Positions 21,481 through 35,279 of a stretch of 64,000 nt of DNA are shown piece after piece. Position 1 is the stretch's first letter, and every line of letters begins with the position of its first letter. The DNA comes from Pachypanchax playfairii (lineage: Eukaryota > Chordata > Actinopteri > Cyprinodontiformes > Aplocheilidae), in contig SSNP01000069.1 in assembly GCA_006937955.1 (NCBI GenBank), positions 1,445,540-1,509,539 on the forward strand, in the 5' to 3' direction. Position numbers and translations under genes: made by a program. Under the pieces are notes generated by a model. It did not search any database, was not told the DNA's origin, and was given only the letters and a program-made list of their open reading frames with translations.

Positions 21481-22097
21481 GTGGCGTTCTAGACGGTGAG
21501 AGCACAGGTTAGATATCTGAGGGTTGTGATGTTGGAGCAAGCATGAGAACAGGAAAGCAGGCTTACGTGGATGGCGCAGATGGTGGTGGTAGCGAGGAGG
21601 AGTGGTTAGTGGCTGAGAGAGGTCTGTGGTCCGGAGTGAGATGTGCAGGTGCTGGAGGGTGAACAGATCAGCTCTGGGTCTGTGTGTCCAGCAGGTGCAG
21701 GCTCCGGGGAGGAAGAGACAGGCGGAGAGCAGATCCGGGGAAATCCAAGCCAGCGTGAGAGCCTGTGGAAGCGGATTGTCTCCAGGGCAGGAGGTGCGGA
21801 TCCTCGGAGAGGCGACAGATCCGGGTGAAACTCCTGAGGGGATAAAGAGAAGGAAGACCAAGCATTAATGGGCTCGTTTCCCTGAAATGCGTAAACGGTC
21901 AGTGTTAGAACCTCTACCGAGTGTTGAGAGAGAACTATCTGGCGCCTGTCTCGTGTTGATCCTCCCCTTAAATCCCCTCTCAGGTGAAGAGGAGAATGAG
22001 CCACACCTGCCGCTCCAGAGCTGATCCACCTGTTGGAAATTAGGTTAATCGCACCCACACACACACTCACACCCACAGGCAGATCAGCCACATAACA
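21481..22097 (-). mobile_element. LTR-like segment related to the gypsy LTR at 8011-8823
   Basis: On the minus strand it starts TGTTATGTGG at 22097. It has a TTTAAG-type core and the block 'cgagacaggcgccagatag', matching 'agagacagacgccagtttg' at the same relative place in the gypsy LTR. The 3' end is lost near the N at 21480. The open frames across it are not coding. Confidence 0.5.
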
Positions 22098-25000
22098 GCA
22101 GGTATGGGTATAACTATGGTTCATTAAAAAAGTTGCATTTTAATAGAGTCTAATGTGATATTCCTGCCAAATTCCAGATAGGATTTGTAATCAGATTTTA
22201 CACTTCATAGTGTTATATATGTACTTAAATACAAAACTTAAAAAAAATACATTTTTAGGACATGATGAGTATATTTTGCTTTCTCTGTAGTGCTTTAAAT
22301 TTTTCCACTGGTGAAACATTTCCTGCTCTCTAAAAGTTCTTGTTGCTATGCAACTGATCTGCCTTGCACTGAGAATTATGCTAGCTCACTACAATGAACA
22401 CAACTACACATACCTGCATACACACACTGACACTCTAGACCAACACACGTGCACAAACCCACTCCACACAGCTATTGCATTTGTGAAAAAGGTTGGGACT
22501 TTAAACACAAACCTAAACTTTTTAAGTTTTGTGGTAAAACATCACAATATTTTCACAAAGTTAGTTCTAAAAACTGAAACTGAGACTTTAAAATACCCAC
22601 AAATGACTGAATGGATGTGGGAGGGAATGAAAAAGTGTGTCCAAACTTTTGACTGGAAATGTCAGTGATTTTAAAATTGGCTTTTCATTTTGTTCAAATG
22701 AAGAAAAACTAATTTAATTTCTAACTAAAACAGAAGACTGTCTCATTTAAAGATTATTTTTAGAGTGCCCTCATTGAGATGTAATATTACACAAATAACA
22801 GAGTGATGATGATGCAAAAAATGCATTCACACACAGACTCTCTCCTTCAATCATCATCATTTACAATCCAAATGTATTTGTTTACAATTTACAGTTGAGA
22901 ACACTTCAGAGAGCTTGCTAGCATGTCACTGCAGAGCTTTACCATCTCACGGTCACACCAAGGGCATCCACTCCCTTGAAAGACTACAGCACAGTTTGTC
23001 ACAAGCAAGCAGTGCAGAGGAGAGGGGAGCCACTCTTTAATGAGGATGATCACATCCATAGTGCAAAAAATGTACCAAAAAAAGACAGGTGGTGAATTTA
23101 GTGTTTATAAAAATCTGCCTATCTGTTAAAAACAGAAGGTTAGAATGAGGCAGACATCCAGAAAGAAAAGATGTAAAGTGTTAGGTGGTTAAAGCAGAAG
23201 AAGAGGGCAGGGCATTGCTGGGTAATGGAGATGAGATGTTAATGTGCTTGCTAGTGATGCACTGCAGCAAACTGAAGGGATGATAAAGAAAGAAGAAGAA
23301 GGAAAGGAGGCAGTAGAGGACAAGAGAAGACACATGCTGATTAAAGTAAGATAAGTGAAAATTAAAAAGGAGAGGGGGGAGACAAGAAGCAGCATAGTTA
23401 GGGGAAAAGAAAGAGAAGATATTTGGGTTTGAATTTGGATGTAGATCATAATCTATTAAGACAATGCATGGATTAAATAATTCACTTCTCTGATTAATCT
23501 ATGAGTCTAGTAAAGTAAAACAAACTGATTTTGGACACAAGTTTTTCTCAGTAGTACAACTGAATTCTTTCAACCTCAGTATTTAAGAATGTAATAATAA
23601 TATTCAGGTTCTGAGTAATTGTAAAGATCTACATGCAGTTTCTCTGATAGGTTTTTGTCTATATATTTGTCTATACATTTATTCATTGTAGTCAACAGAA
23701 GAATCAGATTCAGCTGAACTGGACTCAGTCAGTGCATGATGTATCAACATACTCTTGGGTTTGAACTGGAATTGTTTACAGTCTTTTAGAGTCCACTGAG
23801 ATTTTTGTTATGAAAAAACACCATATAAAGAAAGTGAACTGAATTTATAGGTATTTCTATAAGCTCGCGTTTTGGCAGTTTTAACAACTGTTACATAATT
23901 TACCCATATTGCAAGCTGAGGATTTTGCTGAGGCTGGCACAATTTGCACTAAAAATCAAGTGAATCTAAAATGAAATGCAAATACAGCAACCTGCAAAGA
24001 GGTGTGAGCTGAGAAAAAAAACAAACAGGTAAAATTAACAATTTTATAGCACAGACAATTTTAACATTTCAGATTAATTTCAGTTCCAAAACAGTTAGTT
24101 CTTGTTTAACAAGCTGAAACATATGGAAAAGTGAAAGTTTTAACTGCTACATCTATTTCCAGCATGTTCCAGCATGCTTAAGGCTGATAACAATTACTGT
24201 GGCAGTTTATGCCTTTGCACTGACAGCCAGAAATCTAAAGGAAAACTGTCAGTCTAAAGTTCTGCTGTCATAATGCTGGTCTACAAATGGCCGCCAGGAC
24301 AAAAGATTGTGAAAGCTTTACAAATTAATTACTTGTAACATTGCAGTTTTTGGGAGGCTTTTTAAAAATACTTTAGTAAAATAAGGATTAATTTATTTAA
24401 AAACTTCCCTTGCATTTGATGGTAAACCAGTGAAATGAGACACCAAGAATTAATATATTTTATCTACACTTTGATGCTTTTAACCAGAAATGCAATCAGG
24501 CCATGCAAGATGACAATAGTGCTGTTCCTTGTACTCAGTACCTGCCTCTAAAGTTTATCTTGCAGAGTTACAATATCAATACTGAACCATGTCCTGGGTC
24601 ACAATACAACTCAGCAATTACTGTGGCTGATTATCTATCTATACATACACACACACATATATATTACATACACATACATACTGTATGTATGTTGCAAGAC
24701 CTGTTAAGAACCAGCATGGAGGGTTTACACCCTGAAAAGTAAAATGGAAAAGTGTGAAGTTTTTAATGTGACTGTATGTTTACCAGCAGCAGTGTCTGAA
24801 CATAAGTGAGGTGGCTCCTCACTATTCTGTCCAGCAGTATTCTTTGGTGCACTCAGTGCATGAGTTCACTGATTGTATCTCTGCCCTGGCACTTTAATGG
24901 CTGAGGTAAACTTGTCATTGAACCCAACATTAGCATGGTCAAGTTATTTCCCCTCAGGGGCTATTTCCACTGACCAATAAGGAATTTTTTCCATTCACTC

Positions 25001-28000
25001 CTTCAAACTTGTGTAAGAAAATAGCAAGCTTGGTTTTTTTCCATTATTTTGTATACAGAAGCAAAAACTCTTGTTACTTTGTTTTCCTGTTATAAAGATC
25101 TTCATATTATTAGAGAAGTACACACCCTACATTATTCTTATTAAATGTGTCCTTATCAAAATTGTAATAACTCAATCTGCTGTTTGTGTCACAATTGATA
25201 TGTAAGTATGAGGCATGTCTACACAAGTACAAACCGGTCCAAGTCATTCTGTATTCAGACCCATCTTATGGGAGGAGTACGCCAACACATCAAGTGCTGA
25301 ACTTAAATTATGCACTGAGCTGAATGCATGGAAGTGTTAACATTAACCCAAGGAATTGTACAAAACAATGTTCCAATATGACAGAAATTAATGCTGAGTT
25401 TTATAGCAAAAACACAACCATATTAACTCAGTGCTCTTATTAATGTTTCAAATTAACCAAATATAGAGACAGTGAGACAGGGCAAATAAAGATAATAATT
25501 ACTATTCTAATTTAGAACAAACGAGAATGTGGTTAGGTCAAGTTAAGAGAAAAAATGATTGGAAACAAAGAAAAAAGAAATGGATCATCTAAGAGGACAT
25601 ATACTCCATCAGCCAGCGTTTTCACCAGCCTGACGGAACAATAATAGTACTCACTCATGGTTAAGTCTACACACATGCACACTATCCACTGCTGGTAATT
25701 GGTGTCAAGAAGGTTTGCATGTCAGTCCACAAGAAGGTAGTAGTGCTCTTTTGCATCAAAGAACCCTATACTTCACCCACTCTTTGCAGTCCTCACACCT
25801 TCTTTTAGGATTTTTCAGTACTGCCTTTAGAGCTTCCCAAGTTCTTATATTCCACAAGTTGGTCATTAAGCAATGACTCTACAAGGTACCCAAACAAAAT
25901 GATAGAATTAGACAAACTTATGCAGATGTACAACAAATATTTCACACACAAAAAAAGCCACAGGATCTTTTCAAAGTAGCTGTTAAAACCTGAATGAGGC
26001 ACCTTCCAACAGCTGTAAAAATATTCGTGCCCGCCCTAAAAAAATCTTTTTTGCTTTTTTATGTCACACTTAAATGTTTCCTATCAATACAAGGATTTTA
26101 ATAAATAATAAAGAAAACTATTTAGGGTTTGATTTTCATTTACTGTGTGATTATCTGTTTTTTGTATTTATTTTATGATATATTTTGTCTCGTTTGATCT
26201 TTTTGTGTTTTATTTTTATTTATTTTTTTATATTTGTATTCTTAAATTTACAATATGAAGCATTTCCTAACTGTTGGAGTTTTCTGTGAAATATTTCTGC
26301 TTCTTAATAAAAATATCTGAAAGAAAACTATTTAATACAAACTTTGAACAATAGTTTTAGTTATTAAGCTCAACAAAGCTTTTAAAACAAACCTGACCCA
26401 ATGTGAAAAACAGTTTTTACCCCCACTGGAGACAACAACTACAATCAAACACTTGTGATACCTGGCAATGAGTCTTTTACAGTGGAGTGGAGGAATTTTG
26501 GCAAATTATTTGTAGAATTGTTTTATTTCAGTCACACTTGAGGATTTTTGAACATGAACACCCATGAAGCACTGAGGCATACAGATAAGTTTACTCTTAC
26601 AACAAAGTTAAGATATCTGAAGTGGCACAACATTAAAATTATGGCAATACTTTAGTGTAATGTAACAACTTCCTTCTGGTTAAGTGTTCACCTCATCGTG
26701 ACAAATACAGCCTCTCCAGCAAAACCATTTAGTTTTATATGGATGTACTCACAGTGAAGAAGCTGAGCCAGTAGCATATGTTGGCAATATTTAGTACAAC
26801 TTTCAAAGGGTATCCCTTTGGACGCTGATGGTAGCTGTAGCTGCACGGTGACCGGTCCAAGACTACATGAAGTCTAGAGAGCTTTTAACAAGAGCCCACA
26901 GCAAACCAAACCAGGTTTTGCTACACGACACAGGCAAGCTATTTGCTATAAGCAAACTCATTCTGAGCAGCTAAAAAGTTGCACAGCACAAAAAAAGTAC
27001 AAAAACAAAGTTCACACTGGGGCTCTGTCCTGAGATCAAATGAAGGGAGGGGAAAGGCAGAGTTGGAGAGATGCAGGACGAGAGAGAGAGGCAGAGAGAG
27101 AGAGGCAGAGAGAGAGACATGCAGTGTAGATTTAGGTTTTGCTAGCTTGACTTCTTATAACACAGAGACATAAACACGTTTCTGCAAAAAAGTTTGGACA
27201 AGCTAATCACTGAAAAGAATTGTTACAAAACAAGCGTGATTTCAGTTTTCCATATGCAGTAAAGTGAATGAATGCATGAGGATGCATTAATATGATTAAG
27301 GATTTTTTTGTCCTTGTCATGGAAATTGTTCCTCGACACCAAAACACAGTTTAAACCCTCAGACAAGAGAAGAATCACAGACAAGGGATATAAAGTTTTC
27401 TTTAAGTTTACTTGCAGCAAGGAGTGAATGAAGCTAGACTTCAGTCACTGAATCATGAGTTGTTTCATCACTTTGTTCATAGCTCTCATGTACTAAAGGA
27501 CTAATGCTGAAATATTTACATGTTAGAGTAAATAATAATAAAATCATGATGAGAAGAAATGTAAATACACATTTTTCTTACAGTCCTTTAGGCTCCAAAG
27601 TTTTTGTTGACATCTGTTCAAATCACACCTCCCCCTTCACACGTCATGACATTTGAAAATTATGAACTGCTGCACCCCATTTTCTAGTTTCTTTGCTGTT
27701 TTTTTGGTCATTAACACTTTTAATTTAGGTTCTTGAATGCACACAATACACACACAAGGCAGCAACACGCACTCATATTTCCTCAAATAATTCTAACTTA
27801 CTATAGAACCCAATATACATTTTTGGATTCTATGTGGGAACCAAACTAACTGGAGAAAACCCAATCATAGACAACCTCCACAAAGAAAGTTCAAATGGAC
27901 ATCTGACGTGAAGACCAAATTGCATACCACCATATCGCCATGCTGTTCAGTTATGGAATGCCCTAACCAACAAATTCTACTAAGAGTTTGTTTGTTCATT

Positions 28001-28794
28001 TTTTTTTCCTCCAATGTCATCTCCAAAAAATCTTAAATCACATGGAGATGAAGAGAAAGTATTTGGTCTTGTAAACAGGGAGGAGCCACAAGGAAAATTC
28101 AAGTCTTGTTAGATGAATTCCCCAGATGTGTGTGCCAGTGTATTCAAGAGTGTCATACTGTCTTACTAATGCACAGAGACTATTTTCAACATCTTGACAC
28201 AACATATTACACATGCACTTACAAATACACAACTTTATACACATGAACACAAAGTCCTAACAGAAAGGAATGACACACAAGGGAGAGTGGAGGTCTTCCC
28301 ATGGCCCTTCCCATGGACTTGGACATCTCTCACAGGCTGAGATATAAATAGAAAGCTCCCACACACATTAATACACACACACACAAAGTATATTTAGATT
28401 CTTAGTCTAGCCTGCCACCATGACTTAAAACTGCTTCCTCCTACAGCCACATGGGGCATATCCAGATATCTTACAGACAGACTGCACGGCCAAAATCTGC
28501 AGGTTTTCAAGTAAAACCGAGTTTTGCACAATGTAATCTGATTGTGTACTAAACTGCTCAAAAATAAGTAAGTCAGTAAATAAATGGAACACAAACATAA
28601 GACATTCTTGATTTGAATGAATGAAATATTCTTATTAAATACTTTGTTCCTTACATAGTTGAATGTACTGACAACAAAATCAAACAAAAATTATCAATGG
28701 AAATCGAATGCATCAACCCATGGTGGTTTGGATTTGGAGTTACACTCAAAATTAAAGTGGAAAAACCACATCCTGATTTAACTTTGATGTAAAG
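22098..28794. other. Long gene-free stretch
   Basis: 6.7 kb of AT-rich DNA. I found no exon with plausible splice sites, no RNA gene and no clear transposon end. Simple sequences include a CA/TA patch at 24641-24695 and a GA-rich patch at 27081-27118. Confidence 0.5.
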
Positions 28795-28985
28795 TCCTTA
28801 AAGCAGCGATCTGGAGTTCCTTCTCAGAGAGCACCACTGAAGTGAAAAAAATGTGTTGCACATTTACGTCCCACTCCTGTGTGTCTGTGATACAGTAGCC
28901 AGCATCTGCTCTCATTTGTGCACTTTACCCCACATTTGTTATGATGGACACTTCATGTGTAAGTTACATTAATACTAAGGCGGTT
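28795..28985 (+). repeat. Relic of the AGCTGC TTAA family
   Basis: 'ttaaagcagcgatctggagt', 'tagccagcatctgct' and 'tatgatggacacttcatg' match, in order, the minus strand of 20820-20996. The right end was not found. Confidence 0.55.
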
Positions 28986-30441
28986 GCTGCTCCACGATTC
29001 ACAAAACGGCCCTAAAACGGCCATAGTCCAATCACACAACCGTTACTATGTGAGCAGGAACAATAAATATTAACCCTAACCCTCCAAGCAAAATGGTGAA
29101 GCAATGCACCCACAGTACTTAACAACTACGATGTCAGGAAGAACTCAGTGCTGAGAAGTGTCTCGAGGGGTGGTGCAGTCCACCCGCGGATAAACGTGAG
29201 TCGGCTCAGGATTGCAATTGGCTCTCGGCGATGGTAGGGCCAAGCTTTGGAAGTGCACGCAGCTGGGAGTGATTGCCGACTGCAAGTGAGGCTGGCTCTG
29301 GGTGGACGAATGCCACTTGGCAGAGCCGCTCTGGAGAAAGAAAGGAGATCAAGGCTGGTTCGAGTTGGAGGATATCACAAAGGTATTGCTCCTAAAATGG
29401 TCACTGACACAAATGGGAATACCTCTTCCAGTCATGGCAATCTGTCGTGCTGGTCGTGTTTTTCGGATGTAGCAACAGTAACTAAGGGGGTGGGGCTTGG
29501 CAAAAGTTCAATTATTGTATTTTGGGCAAAATTATCGTAAACTTTTAACTTGCATTGTAACATGGCTCATGCTGCCAGTGTCTGCTCACATTTCAATCGC
29601 AATGATTTCAAAACGTCCGCCTTTGTCACAGACAGCATCGTGCGTCACACAAGACCGTTGATGGGTTGGTTGTAAGGAAATGTCTTTGGATGCAATGCAC
29701 AGCCACAGGATCTCATTCCTGTTACAATGAAGAACTTTAACCACATAAGCAAGGATCAAATTATTGTACTCTAAGAGATTTATGGAATTATTTATTGTAC
29801 ATAGTACAGAGGGTTAATAATTGTACAAATATGATAATTATCATACGTCTGGCAAAACTGTGGGAGATGAAAGAACATTTAAGTGTTTGTGACACGGATC
29901 AGGTGTCAATTAACCCTTCAGAAGCATTATAATTTTGTTTAAAAAACATGGTGAAAATGTGTATTGTTTGACACTTATAAAAAGCAAATATTTTTTTGAG
30001 TTTCGGACAAGTCACAATTTGAAACTGTAAGTGACAAAACGTAGGACCACAGCTCTTTCTTTACACTTTGTATAAACATTGAAAAGCATTTGTGAGCCCG
30101 TGTTTTAATTGATAAAATGGTGAAACATTGTAGCCGGTGGTTGTAGAAACACTGATTCCTTTATGTATTTCCATAAATTAAACCTAGAGAATGAGAAAAT
30201 CACTCACGCAGAAATAAGACTTCATGAGGTCCAAATGTTGTGACTCAGTGGGTTGAATTTTGATGCAACACAACTGGACACAAATGCAATATTGATTGAC
30301 ATGAAGTAGTAGGTGACTGCTGTCTTGGACGTGGCAGGACATTTCTGCAAGGGAAATAAAACTGACATAAGAAAAATAAAGCAACAACAACAAAAAAAAA
30401 AACATAAATAACAGCAACTAACCATAGCCATTTCATCCAGA
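28986..30441. other. Gene-free stretch
   Basis: The open frame at 29247-29540 has no recognisable domain. I see nothing else. Confidence 0.45.
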
Positions 30442-30659
30442 TCTACTACTACTACTACTACTCTCATTAAGCAGACGCTTTTATCCAAAGCGACTTACAT
30501 TGAGAGAACATACAAGCAAGAAATCAAAGAGAAGGAAACAATATAAGGAGGCGGACTGTTTGGAGTCCAGTTTAATTCCGACGCTGATACATCAAGTGTA
30601 TCAATTTTTTTTTTTTTTTTTGTAGAGATAAACTCCCAAATCGCTATCATAAATCAATT

Positions 30660-31799
30660 CCACATTAAGACTGAAAGTGTTCTTTAAAGAGGTGAGTCTT
30701 AAGTCTGCTCCTAAAGGTAGCTGCCGACTCTGAGGATCGGACCGAGTTTGGTAGGTCATTCCACCATCGGGGGACAACAGAGGAGAAGAGTTTGGAACAT
30801 GATCTCATGCCACGTTGTGGTGGAAGCGCTAGGCGTCTTTCAGCGGCTGAGCGTAGCTGACGCGTGGGAATGTAGGTTTGGATGAAGGAGTGAAGGTAAG
30901 TACTATTATGCTACTATTTTAGTCTTCATACTTATTTATGTCTTTATACTTATTTCTGTTTAGTTTATTTCTTTTTACTTATGTGTCTGAGCACCAGGTG
31001 GAGCAGCGCTCCTAATTTCATTGTATGCACCGCCATATAATGACAATAAAGGCTTTTGATTTTTTTTTTTTCTCTGATTTGAAGAAGGAGCTGTGTGTGT
31101 TAGAGTCTGGTAAGCCAGAAGTAGAGCTTTGTATTTGATGCGTGCTGCAACTGGAAGCCAGTGCAGAGAAATGAGCAGCGGAATGACATGAGCCCTCTTG
31201 GGCTGGTTGAAGACCAGACGTGCTGCTGCGTTCTGAATCATCTGCAGAGGTTTAACCGAGGACGCCGGAAGACCGGCCAGCAAAGAGTTGCAGTAGTCGA
31301 TGCGGGACAAGACCAGGGCCTGGACCAGAAGCTGTGTGGTGTGGTCTATGAGGAAGGCTCTGATTTTCCTGATGTTGTAAAGAGCGAATCGACATGAGCG
31401 AGCTACGGAGTTAACCTGCTCCTTGAAGGACAGCTGGTTGTCCAGTATGACACCAAGGTTTCTGGCGGAGGTTTTGGGGAACAGCGTGATGGAGTCAAGC
31501 TGCACGCTTATCTGAGGAGGTAAGGAGTTACTGGCAGGACAGACAATGAGGTCAGTTTTGGACAGATTAAGCTGAAGGTGGCGATCCCTCATCCACGCCG
31601 AGATATCTGAGAGGCAAGCAGATATCCGCACTGAGACGGATGTATCGTCTGGAGGGAAGGAGAGGAGGAGCTGAGTGTCGTCAGCGTAGCAATGGTAGGA
31701 GAAGCCATGGGAGCGAATGATCTCGCCTAATGAGGTGGTGTATAAAGAGAAGAGGAGAGGACCAAGGACGGAGCCCTGCGGGACACCCGTTGCCAGCTC
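30660..31799 (-). pseudogene. L2 reverse transcriptase, truncated and interrupted
   Basis: From 31799 downward the frame shows ATGVPQGSVLGPLLFSLY (RT motif around the fingers), YADDTQLLLSF with the catalytic Tyr-Ala-Asp-Asp, LQLNLSKTDLIV, ARNLGVILDNQLSF and LQMIQNAAARLVF, then HWLPVAARIKYKALLLAY. After the insertion at 30900-31078 the frame resumes with RSAAERRLALPP, WWNDLPNSVRSSES and KTHLFKEHF, the usual L2 C-terminus, ending near 30660. The RT frame is otherwise clean, so the copy is fairly young. The first 23 residues of the annotated-looking open frame (31800-31871) belong to the neighbouring MITE. Confidence 0.85.
30900..31078 (+). mobile_element. Short retroposed element nested in the L2
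   Basis: About 180 bp ending 'atgacaataaaggcttttga' followed by a T-rich tail. It interrupts the L2 frame between TAPSS and YLHSF. The tail resembles the 3' end of other fish LINE/SINE families ('ttgtcattatat' on the minus strand). Confidence 0.6.
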
Positions 31800-32358
31800 A
31801 GATTTCAGGACTTTGTGGTTATTTCTTAAGTATGAACCGGTAATATGAAGCATTTTATATCTAAAAAACATCAGGAAACACTGATTAACAGACCTTTCAA
31901 TCTATCTGCGTGAAAATTCGGGTGGTTCCGGCTCCTTACGTCAGGCTGCTTCATCAGCAGCTTGTTTTTATTCATTATTCGAATTTGCTGGACTCTGATT
32001 GGCTAACAAACTACCCTATGAGAGCAAAGAATACTGTTTCCTGCCCCGCTGTGCATGGCAACGTCAGACGTCATGTCTTTCTGTTTGCTACGTTTTATGC
32101 TAACAGCTATTAGCCAGCAGCATGCTAGGCATGGCTTCCGAAAACTTACGAACAAAGGAGTTGTGATGAAACAGATACAGGCCGTTCGGACTCGGTAGAA
32201 CTCGGGTTTTATCAACACCTGCGTAGTTTGAGAGATTAAAACTGAAAGAGAAGTTATTGACCTGTTTTCACACCCACTATGAAGGTAAGAACACCTGTGG
32301 AGCTAAAATATTCTACAGAAACCTCAGAAACACTGTTTTTAATGGAAGGGCCTCTTTA
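31800..32358 (+). mobile_element. TTAA-flanked promoter-like MITE, copy 5
   Basis: It lacks the first 25 bp of the family and abuts the L2. It keeps the CCAAT block near 31994, 'gtcagacgtcatgtc' (a CRE-like site) near 32066, and the ATG-AAG-GTAAG block at 32279-32288. The right TTAA is mutated to TTAG. Confidence 0.75.
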
Positions 32359-32392
32359 GCACTTCTCCTAAAACAATAGAGTTTACAGGTTT

Positions 32393-33261
32393 TGTCATGA
32401 TTGTCAGTCTCTATAATGGACTCTAAATCAAGCAGCAGACTCCAGACCAGGGACAAGAGGTGAGTTTACAAAACAAGGAGAGTTTTAATAAAACTCCAGC
32501 ACAGATGAATGAATACAGTCACAGTTCACAATAATAAAAACGGATTCTGCTTCTGCAGGCCCAGCGGGAGAGGATCAGCTGATGCTGATGGGAACGGTCC
32601 AGTTTGGACAGGTGGAGGAGAGGAGAGGTTAGTGACTTAATGACAAGGAAGGTGAATGATAAGGATTGGAGGAGATGGCTTACGGTTTGTGATGAGTTGC
32701 AGGAGTCCAGGGGAGGCAAGCAGGTGCCAGACGGCTGTGACTGGCATTTGAGTGTTGGTGGAGGACGGACAGACAGACATCCTGGGAGCTGGAGGAGCGG
32801 AGTGGAGGCAAGCCAGAGAAATCCAGGGAGAGATAAAGAGGAGGCCGGTATGGAAACCATCACCTGGGAGGTCCTGGACGGAGGTGGTATGGAAACCACT
32901 GAGGAGGTCCGAGATGGAGGAGATGACAGCCTGGGAGCTGTTAGGAGCGGGTGCTGGACCAAGAAGACCACAGTATGGGAACTGTAGTGAGGAGGAAGGT
33001 CCAGCTGGGGAGATCCTGAAGAGAAGCACAGGTAAGGAGAGCTCAAAGCACTTATGCACAATAAGATTGTGAGAATAAACTTTGAATTCCAAGTTAACCA
33101 TGTACCACAATTCAGAGTGGAACAATCTGGCCTGCTATCTGCAACCACTCCTCTCTTTAGCCCAGAGGCTGATGATGGATCCACCTGCCGGTAATGGCTG
33201 CCACGCCCCCTGAAACACAGGTGAGAACACTCACACACACACAGCAGAATGACACCTGACA
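32393..33261 (-). mobile_element. Probable solo LTR, 869 bp
   Basis: Ends are TGTCAtg... and ...ctTGACA, inverted on both sides. Flanks are GGTTT (32388-32392) and GGTTC (33262-33266), a likely 4-5 bp target duplication. On the minus strand there is an ATTAAA poly(A)-type site near 32484. The overlapping long frames on both strands (32519-33238, 32604-32987) lack retroviral motifs. A solo LTR forms by recombination between the two LTRs of one element. Confidence 0.6.
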
Positions 33262-35148
33262 GGTTCCCTGCAAGTTATTTAATTTTTGTAGTGCAGTCAG
33301 AAATTAAAAGCTCTGAGTTATTTAGTCCCACCGAGAGCTTTTGCTAAGCTAAAGATTTGACCTGAATGCTCCAAATACAAACAGCCCACGTTAAGCTCAT
33401 TCAGTTCCAGTTTATCCTGCGAGAGCTGAAAGTCCATTTTTGCCAAACTCAAAAATCCCGCAAGTTGACACAGAATAGTTAAATACAATTCAGCAATTCA
33501 ACTTATGTAATAATGTTGCTTTAAACAAAATTATTAATCAAACTTTTTTATTACGCAGCCTTTGAATAAATTAGAAACATAGACTAAATCTGTCAAAAAG
33601 GTATAACTTTCAAGTTATTGTAAAATTCTTTACATTGCTGCTATGTGTACTACTTAACAGCTTCAATTATCAATGCAGTGATGTTAGGTTGTTTAATTTT
33701 AAAGAAACTGACATGCAAAGCTAACGGGTGAAGTAAATTTACATAAATGTAATGTGCTATGTTTTAGCAGTTTGGGGATTTTGTGTCTTAGGAGTTTGAT
33801 TTATTTAGTATCTTGTGTTTTGTTTGTGCACTTATTCCCTCACTTAGCCCTGTAATTTGGTTCATGTCCTCCACCTGTTCCCTGTTGTCACACTCCCACT
33901 CAAGCACCTGTTTTGTCTCCTATATAATCCTCCCTGTGTCTCCTGTCCAGTGCAAGTTAGTTGATTATTTATAAATCACTACCAAATGGTCACCTGTCAG
34001 TCTGTTTACCTGTCTGTCTGTTGATTACCTGGACTCTTACTCTGCCCCTGCTTGCTTCCACCATATACCCATAAGTGAATAGTTATCCAAGAACCTTCAT
34101 CTTCTGCAACTACAAGCTCTGTTCCATTTAACCAATGCTCTGACAGTTCTGACTCATTCCTCCTCTGTTTCAATAAATTCTTTTAATTGCACAGTGCCTG
34201 ACATCTTGTCCATCCTTTGCATTCAAGTTTGGTTCACAACTACATGTTATAATAAAGAGATTTTCTCTATAGTCCTAAGCTTTTAATTCATGTGTTTTTA
34301 AATAAACAAACCCCTTTAACCCCTGTGGATTTGTGGACAATAAGTTGTCAATCAAGTCCCTAGTAGAGGGGAGAATTAAGGAACTGAGAAAATACTCGAG
34401 AAACAACTACAAATGTTTTTTCATCCATCTGGCAGGAGAAGTGGTTCTTCTGATTGTTGCAGGGAGAATTGGTCATGGTTAAATAAACTTAAACACCGCC
34501 TTAATAGTAATATTAAGACAGGGGAAGCACTGAATATGCAACTGTAATTAACAGTGAATTGCTCATTAGAATACACATTTTCATTAGGTAATAAACTATT
34601 TTATAAGGTGGTATTAGGATAATTATATTACGTAGCTATATGTAGCTGAATACTGATTGGTTTTTGAAGGACTCATGGAGGACAACTAAAGTCTCTCAGC
34701 TGATTGGTCCACTCAACTGTCATTTGTAGTTGAGGCCAGTGTCCACCTTCAGCAGGTTCAAATGTTATGTCAAACTCCCGAGACCCTCTGACTAAAACAT
34801 TGTAATAATTTAAGCAGTATATATTGACTCAGTGTGTGTGGTTGGTGGTACAACAGGAGCAACTGAATGTGAAGAATATTTATAATGTGTCTCAATGTTC
34901 ATAAGCACTTGTACAAAAGGTTCTTCAAATATTTTTACAAAACCCTCCACATTCTGATTTAACACCATTAAATCAAGCAGATCTGTCAAAACAAATAACT
35001 GTAGAAGATCGGTATTATCCAGAAGGAGTTCTAAAAAATTTTTGGATTAACCCAACAACTAACGGGAAGAAAATATTGTCAAATTCATTTTACCCTTTTT
35101 GTTGCATGGTTTCACTCAAAATAAACCATCAAACCAATAAGAAATTAC
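33262..35148. other. Gene-free stretch with an LTR-like patch
   Basis: The part at 33788-34215 has a pyrimidine-rich body, 'cctatataatcctccc' (TATA-like) and AATAAA near 34172 followed by 'gcacagtgcctgacatc', an arrangement seen in fish retroelement LTRs. I could not define its ends. The rest shows nothing. Confidence 0.35.
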
Positions 35149-35270
35149 GTTATGTTATGTTATGTTATGTTATGTTATGTTATATTATGTTATGTTATGT
35201 TATGTTATGTTATGTTATGTTATGTTATGTTATGTTATGTTATGTTATGTTATGTTATGTTATGTTATGT
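35149..35270. repeat. (TTATG)n microsatellite, about 24 units
   Basis: Pentanucleotide repeat with one variant unit near 35183. It encodes MLCYVMLCY in one frame, which creates a long spurious open frame. Confidence 0.95.
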
Positions 35271-35279
35271 ACTACTTAC

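Larger units (their letters stand above)
30442..31799 (-). mobile_element. L2-clade LINE, 3' half
   Basis: On the minus strand it runs from the reverse-transcriptase core (31799) through the ORF C-terminus to a tail containing 'tatccaaagcgacttacatt', a tail common to fish L2 and some SINEs, and a (CTA)n run at 30443-30462. It is 5' truncated at about 31799, where the TTAA MITE begins, and interrupted at 30900-31078. Confidence 0.85.

Noticed and set aside
29247..29540. 97-codon plus-strand frame as an exon
   Set aside because: No recognised sequence, no convincing splice sites or neighbouring exons.
32519..33238. 239-residue minus-strand frame as a gene
   Set aside because: Falls wholly inside the probable solo LTR and has no domain.
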